Assembly (NCBI GenBank): GCA_028564705.1
Contig: JAPXFQ010002718.1
Span: 124,001-188,000, forward strand
Reading direction: 5' to 3'
DNA length: 64,000 nt
Source: Apricaphanius iberus
Taxonomy: Eukaryota > Chordata > Actinopteri > Cyprinodontiformes > Aphaniidae
Below are positions 56,900 to 64,000 of the stretch, piece after piece. A model generated the notes under the pieces. It saw only the letters and a program-made list of their open reading frames with translations, was not told the origin of the DNA and made no database searches. Made by a program: the position numbers and the translations under genes. Position 1 is the first letter of the stretch, and each line of letters begins with the position of its first letter.

Positions 56900-58405
56900 C
56901 AGTTGTGCTCAAAAGTTTACATACCCCGGCAGAATTTGTGATGCTTTGGCAATTTTTCTGAGAATATGAATGTTGACACATTTATTATCAAACAGCTGTG
57001 TTTGCCTTTTTTACATCATAATGACAACAGAAAATACCCAAATGACCTTGATCAAAAGTTTACATACCCTAGCTCTTAATACATATTATGTATTGGCTCC
57101 TTTAGCATCAATGACAGATGGTAAAGCTGCCCATTCTTCTTGGCAAAATGTCTCCATTTCCTGTACATTCTTGGGTTGTCATGCATGAACCTCACGTTTG
57201 AGATCTCCCCAAAGTGGCTCAATGATATTGAGGTACGAAGACTGAGACGGTCATTCCAGAACATTCACTGCTGTAGCCACTGACACTTTGACTTGACCTT
57301 GTGTTTTGGATCGTCGTCATGTTGGAATGTCCAAGAGCGTCCTATGCGCAGCGTCCGAGCTGATGAGTGCTGATGTTCCTCCAGTATACTGTGTTCATCT
57401 TGCCATCAATTCTGGCCAAGTTCCCTGTGCCTGTGTAGCTCACACATCACCTAAACATCAGCGATCCACCTCTGTGTTTCACAGTAGGGATGGTGTGCTT
57501 TTAATTATGGGCATTGCTGACTCCTCTCCAAATGTAATGTTTATGGCTGTGGCCAAAAAGTTACATTTTGGTCTCATCACTCCAAATAGCTTTGTTCCAG
57601 AAGTTCTGAGGCTTGTCTTGGAGCCGTTTGGCATAAGCGGGCTGTTTTGTGGCATTGGCGCAGTAATGGCTTTCTTCTGGCCACTCGACCATGCAGACCA
57701 TTTTTCTTCAAGTGCCTCCTTATTGTGCATCTTGATGCATCCACTCCACTTTTTTTTCAGAGTCCTGTATGTCAGCTGAAGTTATTTGTGGGTTTTTCTT
57801 TGTATCCTGAACAATTTTCCTGGCAGTTTTTACTGAAACCTTTGTTGGTCTACCTGACCATGGTTTGGTTTCAACAGAATCCCTAATTTTCCACTTCTTG
57901 GCAATCTTAATTGCTTGGAAATCTTTTTATATCCTTTTCCTATTTTATGAAATATCAACGATGTTCTCCTGCAGATACTTTGATAACTCTTTTCCTTTTC
58001 CCATGGCTCGGAATCCAACAAACATCAGTGCAACATTGGATGAATCATGTCAGGAGCCTAGAAACTCACTGACTTTTTATACACACCCACTGATTACAAT
58101 GAAACAGATCACAGGTGAGGATGGTTGCCTATAGTAGCCATTAACGCCTGTGTGTGTCAACCTGTGTCTATGTTATCATGCCAAAACTTCCAGGGTATGT
58201 AAACTTTTTATCAGGGTCATTTGGGTATTTTCTGTTCTCATTATGAAGTAAAAAAGGCAAACACAGTTGTTTGATAATAAATGGCTAAACCCAACCACTA
58301 ACCACGAGTGAAAGAAAGGTTTTTTGTGTTATCATTCATATTCTCAGAAAAATGGGCAAAACATCACAAATTCTGCCAGGGTATCTAAACTTTTGAGCAC
58401 AGCTG
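56900..58405 (-). mobile_element. Dead Tc1-like element 2
   Basis: Inverted ends CAGTTGTGCTCAAAAGTTTA and CAGCTGTGCTCAAAAGTTTA, with TA at 56898-56899 and 58406-58407; 1,506 bp, near the normal Tc1 length. Minus-strand coding pieces (57076-57264, 57479-57730, 57830-58021) correspond to transposase in three frames, for example KLFGVMRPKCNFLATA. Confidence 0.72.
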
Positions 58406-59240
58406 TATATAATTTAGGTCACGCTTGTGGAGGGTTTAGTGCACAGGGCAATATAAAACATTGTAACAGAGAAAGATTGGTTGACGGTGGACTTGTTGGA
58501 CATCGACTAGCGAGGGTTTCCTCCCAGGATCTGGAGATGCAGATTGGCACGTGCCATGCTAATCTCGGAAGGAGTTACCTATCTGCTGAGCTTCTCACCT
58601 TGTCGCACAATATAATTATTTCAGAAGGGAGCAAAGGAAACTCTAAAGTTGTTTTTATCGTGCAAAGATGGAAGTGAGAACCCAGTGAGTTTCATGCAAC
58701 ATCTAACCACTATGTTGAAGACCACAAAAGAAGAACTGAAAGGCTACTTATAAACTCAAGGTAGAAATGCAGCATCCTACTGGTGTTTGCCATAGAATGA
58801 GTAACTCAGTGGCTTTATGGAATTATGTTTAGATGACAAGAATCTCTCAGAAATATCTCTTATTGGTTTTTCTTTATATTTTCCATACTTTACAGTAAAT
58901 GCCCCTCCTTCAGGGTCAAGTTGTGTGTAATGCCTTGTCACAACAACCTTTTCAATTAAATGCACTTAAAAATAGATTAATAGTTAACAAACTGCATCTA
59001 AATATATATCCATTGCAATTTGGTGCAGGCTTTTGTATCTGACCGGAATTTTCTGTGCTACTGTAGTTATTGTGAGGCTTAAAGGAAAATGTTCGGCAAA
59101 GAACTCAGCAAGCGTTCGTTTTGGCCTCAGCAGCCAGATTTGGACCCCTTTCAAATGACCCAAGCGTGTTGAAGGAACCCATCCATTTGGTTATAAATAC
59201 AGGAGACTTCAGAATATTGAGAGAAAATAGACTCGCAAGA
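58406..59240. other. Gene-free interval, nothing identified
   Basis: No exon, RNA gene or transposon end recognised. Confidence 0.45.
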
Positions 59241-59241
59241 C

Positions 59242-61195
59242 CTGTGCGTGCGAAAAACCTGATTTGTATATTGTGTCAGCCTGTTTGTGTTTAAATTTGG
59301 TTACTTGTATGTGTAAAACCTGATTTGTAAACCGTAAAATACATTTTGTGTGTAACATAGGGCACTTGCAAGTGTTTGGTAAGATGTACACACAAATATA
59401 AAAAAAATACTACAAACTACAAAAAATATTTACATACGCACAATTTCAAATTTCAATAACTTAAAACTAACTACGAATTTAAAAACGGTTCTTACTCATA
59501 CAATGCATGCACCATACACCTGATACACACAGACAAAACCATATTTCTGCACGGATCAGTTACAACTGCACAAAGGGTTTTGAGACTCCTTTCACGTCTG
59601 GAGATTTGCGACTATTCTTTGCTTTCCCTCTAAACCTGTTGCTGAAGTGGAAAAAATAATGATACGGACCTTTTAGTTCTAAAAAATAGAATGACACTTT
59701 CTAAAATTATATAAAAAATTAAATTTACATGTATGGCCAGAACTTTGTGCCCTAAGAAAACAAATTATTTTGAATAACTTTGATTAGTATTTATATCATT
59801 CAAATGTTATAAATAATGCTCAACTTGAATAAATGTTATTAAAAACTGAATTTGCTTAATTTGAAATCCAATCTATTAGTCTATAGCAGGGGAGCCCAAA
59901 GTTGGCCCCCCAAGTCATTCAATTTGGCCCGCCAGGTGGTTTCCCTGGGTATAATATAAAAGTCCACATTGTTCAGTCACCGAATTATAATTACTCTTCC
60001 AGATTCAAGTACAAAGGTCTGCAAGGGGTATGTAGTGTAGATTTGTGCACATATTTACATTTGCTTACTTTATAAGACCACAAATCATCCTGTTTGATCA
60101 ATTTCTAAAATATCCCATGAGCCTTTGCTTCCACACCAGACAGGATCAAACTACTTCCATAGTTTGCAGGTTACCACGCTGATAATAGCTGCTAGCTGAA
60201 GCAGCTATTATCAAAGTGGTGCATCATCGTCAGTGGAACACAGACGGGAGGAAGATTATTTTTTTCACTGACATCAATGTTAAATCCATCAAACAAGGAA
60301 GTTAAGATATATTTTAAATGGATAAATATGACATATTTGTCATTTTGTTGTTACTTACACAGAAAGGAATTTTGAAGAAATGAAAGTACTTTACTTTTCT
60401 TTACTATTGGTATTTGTGTTTCGACTAAATTATTACATTTAGCCCATGATTTAGCCTCTGATAGTTTATTTTTGGCCATCTAAAGGAAAAAGTTGGGGAA
60501 CCCCTGGTCTATAGTCGCAAAATTGAAAGAGTTTTCCATCTTGAATATTAAATAATTTGCTTTCAAACTGTGTACAAATGGGTAGTTTATAGGGATTCCC
60601 ATGAAGCCATGAATGCACCACAGGTGTGGATGTCGGCAGCCTCGGCTCAGAGACAGCACCCGAACAACCGACAGTGTCTGCGTTCAAAAGACGGTAAAAT
60701 TGACGTTGTGATTCACTCATTTACGTTTGTGCTTAGTGCCAAGTGTTTTTGGATGACGTGGATGTTTTTCCCCGCCTCTTTGTAATGTGGTAAGGCACGG
60801 TGGCATATCGTTTAGAGGGAAAGCGATAACAATGTTCAGATGACCCAGTATTCTACTAGCATTTAAACGCATCATGTATACACGCATCTCCAGAAGTGAA
60901 ATTTAAAACCCTTCTTGCAGTTGTAGCTCTGATCTGTACCTCAATGTGGTTTTGTCTGTGTATCAGGCGATTGGTGCATATGCAGCCAACCTAATGATTT
61001 GCATGCGTGGGAGCCGTTTTTGAATTCAGTTAGTTGTAAGTTAGTGTAATTTGAAATTTTGCGGGTGTAAATGGATTTTGCATTCGTAATTTCCTTATAC
61101 TTGTGTGCACTTTTTACCAAACACTTGCAAGTACCCAAAGTTACACACAAACAGGCTGACACAGGTTACAAATGAGGTATTATGCACACTGATCT
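59242..61195. mobile_element. Element with about 400-bp inverted repeats, class unknown
   Basis: The left arm (about 59242-59640) and right arm (about 60810-61195, reversed) match along most of their length: gtgtcagcctgtttgtg, cacttgcaagtgtttggtaa, gatacacacagacaaaacca/gatacacagacaaaacca, tctggagat and ctttccctctaaac. The loop is about 1.17 kb, of which 620 bp is a later hAT insertion. No transposase is readable. It could be a foldback-like or MITE element; I do not recognise the family. Confidence 0.65.
59887..60506. mobile_element. hAT-type MITE nested in the long inverted-repeat element
   Basis: Ends CAGGGGAGCCCAAAGTTGG and, right, gttggggaacccctg, with a perfect 8-bp duplication gtctatag (59879-59886 and 60507-60514). 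No coding capacity. Confidence 0.85.
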
Positions 61196-61915
61196 TGAGC
61201 CTATTTTGGCTCCGTACCAGAGGGGCTGAGATGATGCTTGAGCTGCAGGAAGCAGCCTCCCTCCACTCCCTTTATTTATTCTGTGAGGTTAATGAATAGT
61301 CTGAATGGAACGTAAACACTTAAAAACTAAATGAATAACTTCTGCTTTTATGTCACAGATCATATATTTAAAAAATATTATAGATAGCTGAATAATAAAA
61401 TATATTTCTAGCGCAAGTTAACGACTATCCAAACTATCCCAGCCCTTTCAGAAAAATATAATACCCCTCCTTCAAAGATCATATTGTCAGACTAGTTCAT
61501 CCATACTAGCAGCTTTTTTTCAACATGAAGTAGGGTTAAAATAATCCCATCATGGTTGAATCAGAGGTCATAATATTTCACATTTCATTAAGGTCCATCA
61601 GCCTGAACACAGATCCGAAACTGTGTAGATGGAAATAGGGCATCTACTGACAATAATCAGCGTTAAAATTGAATTAAATGTGAGTTTGGCCCTTCATATG
61701 ATTATTTACCTCAAAATTCGGTCATAGTGAAGTACATAGGAAAATAAATTGTTGCGCAGTGATTTAAATAGAACGGTGCCAAATAGCTTGTTCACAGGTA
61801 CGAAATGGTGGCGCAAACTGATTAATGAGTGAACTGACCCAGAGCCATAAAAGGCACCAACAACCATCAAGTCATGGAAAAACGTTTCACAGCAAGACAT
61901 GTCTAAAGAGTATGT
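61196..61915. other. Gene-free interval, nothing identified
   Basis: AT-rich sequence between the long inverted-repeat element and the putative 3' end of the unrecognised gene. Confidence 0.4.
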
Positions 61916-61921
61916 TTTATT
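61916..61921 (-). promoter_or_regulatory. Candidate polyadenylation signal of the unrecognised gene
   Basis: Minus-strand AATAAA about 335 nt after the TGA at 62256, suggesting a 3' UTR of that length. Confidence 0.4.
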
Positions 61922-62255
61922 AAAGTTGAACATGATTAAAAATCAGAAAACAGAGATCTACTTTTCCAGTCCATGTAAAGCCATATGAGCATAAAAACAA
62001 GGATATTGCACAGTAACATTTCCCTTTCATTTGTTCAGAAATGATACGTTTCTTGCTCATCACAGTTCTTCAACTGAAATGAATGAGTTTAAATCTTCTC
62101 CATTTGAAATAAATATATAAATTCAAAGACGCACTAAACATCGATAAAAAAAATACAGCAAAGTCCTTACTGAAAACTGATTGGTGGACCTGACTGAGTC
62201 CTGCAGCGCTTGCCACACAAACCTCCCATAAACAACTCAGATCTTCTTATACTGT

Positions 62256-62429
62256 TCATATTAAAACAAACTCATCCATGCTGTTGCCGTCTTCATTGCT
62301 CAGTTCATTATTTCTCTGGATGTAAGTGATACTGTTAGTGCGCAGGATGCCTTCCTCCTCCTCCACATCTCGACGGGTCTCCTCGGAGAATATGAACATA
62401 GGGTAGGTCTCTGCAGATGTGGAGACAGC
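62256..62429 (-). CDS. Last coding exon of an unrecognised gene
   Basis: A minus-strand exon runs from acceptor ctctacag (62437-62430) to TGA at 62258-62256, with 57 codons if phase 0. It includes ETYPMFIFSEETRRDVEEEE and ends NSMDEFVLI. The very acidic, tail-like composition and a SITYIQ tyrosine motif would suit the cytoplasmic end of a membrane protein, but I do not recognise the family. A minus-strand AATAAA lies at 61921-61916. Support is an open frame, a good acceptor and a polyadenylation signal, not homology. Confidence 0.5.
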   Translation of the reverse strand, partial: AVSTSAETYPMFIFSEETRRDVEEEEGILRTNSITYIQRNNELSNEDGNSMDEFVLI

Positions 62430-62839
62430 CTGTAGAGTAGAAGGTGGGGGGGGGGCATTCTTAAGCTTAGTTTATACTCCTCAAAATTGCCAAAAGAAAA
62501 TATAAGATAAACTCAAAAGCATGCAGTGCCCGACTACTGATTACACTGACTATAGAGCAACGCTCTGGTGAAACGATCTCTGGCTGTTGTTGAGCTGACC
62601 AATAACAGCCATACGCTCTCCGATGATGGATAATTGGGCTCGACTCCATTCGTCCTTGCATAGGTGACCGAGAGTCCTTGGGTTGCTGGATAATGCCGCT
62701 ATACGAGCCATTCAATGTGTTTAGTTGTTTCTCCTTTGTGTGGATGAACACTGTGTGTGTGCGCACATAGTGTCATGTGCTTCCGCATCACGGGGATTGG
62801 TGGCACCGTGGAAATGGGTTTATTAATGCGTGCGCTCAC

Positions 62840-62931
62840 CCGAGCTCGGTTTTGTTCGTGCTGGGCCTGCGTCATGGCGGTGGGGTGAGCTTGTTGAGAA
62901 ACTTGACCGCATTCCTTTACATCAGAACGAT
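62840..62931 (-). CDS. Possible penultimate exon of the unrecognised gene
   Basis: A minus-strand stretch between a weak acceptor (gtgcag) and a good donor (CGG followed by gtgagc). It joins in phase 0 to the exon at 62256-62429 and would read through ECGQVSQQAHPTAMTQAQHE. The polypyrimidine tract is poor and I have no homology, so it could be chance. Confidence 0.28.
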
Positions 62932-63254
62932 CTGCACTGGCTTTCAGCCATCAATGTCATCCACTTACCATCGCTCCAAGTAAGTCTTGGTTGTTTATTG
63001 TCCAGAACATGTGATGAAAACAAAGTGGCGCAATTATTCTGCCTGCGTGTCATCATTCCAAAACCCCATTGACTTCAGCCTACCGTGGCTTGTTGAACGT
63101 TTTTCAAGTCATACGCCACAACGTCATACGTGCTGTTTTAATCTGTTTCGACGCAGGCGGAGAAATATAAACTAGGCTTTACAGCCCATAAACAGCACCT
63201 GGTGTTTTTATAGCACTAAAGCACACTAGGTGTGACTCAAACCATACGTTTCAC

Positions 63255-63965
63255 CAGAGGCGGGTGGAATACCCGAAAATTGTACCAGAGTAAGAGTAGC
63301 ACTACTTCAGCACACCTTTAGTGAAGGCAAAAAGTGGCCATCCAAAAAAGTTACTTAAGTAAAAGTGAACAAGTATTTTTTGTAAAAAAAAATAAAAAAA
63401 TAAAGAAAAATAAAGAGCTAACTGAGTACTGAATAACACCTGATCCAATTTCTTTTTAAATTATGGCAGACAAGACAGACAAAAATATACATTTATGGGC
63501 AAATCCTGGTATTTTAGAGGCTAAAATAAAAAAATATATATATGCAAATTACATAACACATCATAAGCAGAAGGAAGATTTTCAATTCCAATTTTTTTAT
63601 GTAATCCAATACAGAAGACAATGAATAAATATCTTAGAACAAAGTAAAAAAAGCTTTTCTAGTGACAAATGACCGGTATAGTTTTTATTATATATTCACT
63701 TGAGCTTAAAAAGACAGAATATCACATTAGAAAACCATGTGGTCTCCTTTAATTAACCACAAGTGTGTGTGTGTCTGGTCTATTTTTTTGGTTGAAATGA
63801 CTTTACTCTTCATCCAGAGTATCCAGACTTTTTTATTAAAGCGAGAATAGCGATGCTGTGTAATAATACTCAACTAAAAAGTACAGCATAGCAAAACTAC
63901 TCTTAAAAGGACATTTTTTCCAAAAACGTTACTCGAGTAAATTTAACTAGTAGCTACCACCTCTG
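63255..63965. mobile_element. hAT-type MITE
   Basis: Starts CAGAGGCGGGTGGAATACCC and ends gtagctaccacctctg, with gtaagagtagcactacttcag and cgttactcgagtaaatttaa inside. This is the common fish cagaggtgggtag-type element. The 8-bp flanks are eroded (only tcac shared). Confidence 0.7.
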
Positions 63966-64000
63966 ATCCTCACCAAACCTAATACAAACGTTAGCTCTGA

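Noticed and set aside
62467..62766. 99-codon minus-strand frame upstream of the last unknown exon
   Set aside because: It covers the presumed intron directly before the acceptor at 62430, with no motif or codon pattern suggesting coding.

Overview
This window is vertebrate nuclear DNA, most likely from a teleost fish. Both recognisable genes are vertebrate genes with canonical GT-AG introns. The spaces between exons are packed with fish-type transposons: Tc1/mariner, hAT, Kolobok-like and Penelope-like elements, and tRNA-derived SINEs. I cannot name the species from sequence alone.

Two genes dominate, both on the minus strand. smarca4 (BRG1, the SWI/SNF remodelling ATPase) runs from a non-coding first exon near 54.53 kb down to its stop codon at 29,685. 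I traced 33 coding exons whose phases agree and which sum to 4,842 nt (1,613 codons plus stop). Downstream lies ldlr (low-density lipoprotein receptor), with 18 exons from 18,371 to 371 that sum to 2,697 nt (898 codons plus stop). Most ldlr exon lengths equal those of human LDLR. The same neighbours in the same order and orientation occur on human chromosome 19p13.2. A third minus-strand gene, which I do not recognise, ends near 62.26 kb; its last exon and a possible penultimate exon are visible.

Region by region: 1-18.4 kb is ldlr, with a nested DNA-transposon family in introns 3 and 13. From 18.4 to 29.08 kb is the ldlr promoter and the ldlr-smarca4 interval, which holds a 3.46-kb Penelope-like element arranged as two head-to-head arms. 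From 29.08 to 54.7 kb is smarca4. Its introns hold an internally deleted Tc1 element, a THAP-encoding Kolobok-like element, an element with a 9-bp target duplication, a hAT element, a minisatellite and a SINE. From 54.7 to 62 kb is a gene-free interval with two dead Tc1 elements and an unusual element with terminal inverted repeats of about 400 bp, itself split by a hAT copy with a perfect target duplication. From 62 to 64 kb is the end of the unknown gene and a hAT MITE.

The two named genes act in separate processes: chromatin remodelling in the nucleus, and cholesterol-particle uptake at the plasma membrane. Their adjacency is best read as ancestral linkage. I found no prokaryotic gene, CRISPR array or clearly new biochemical system. 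The less ordinary content is the layered transposon structures, two GC-AG introns, and several residue changes in ldlr.
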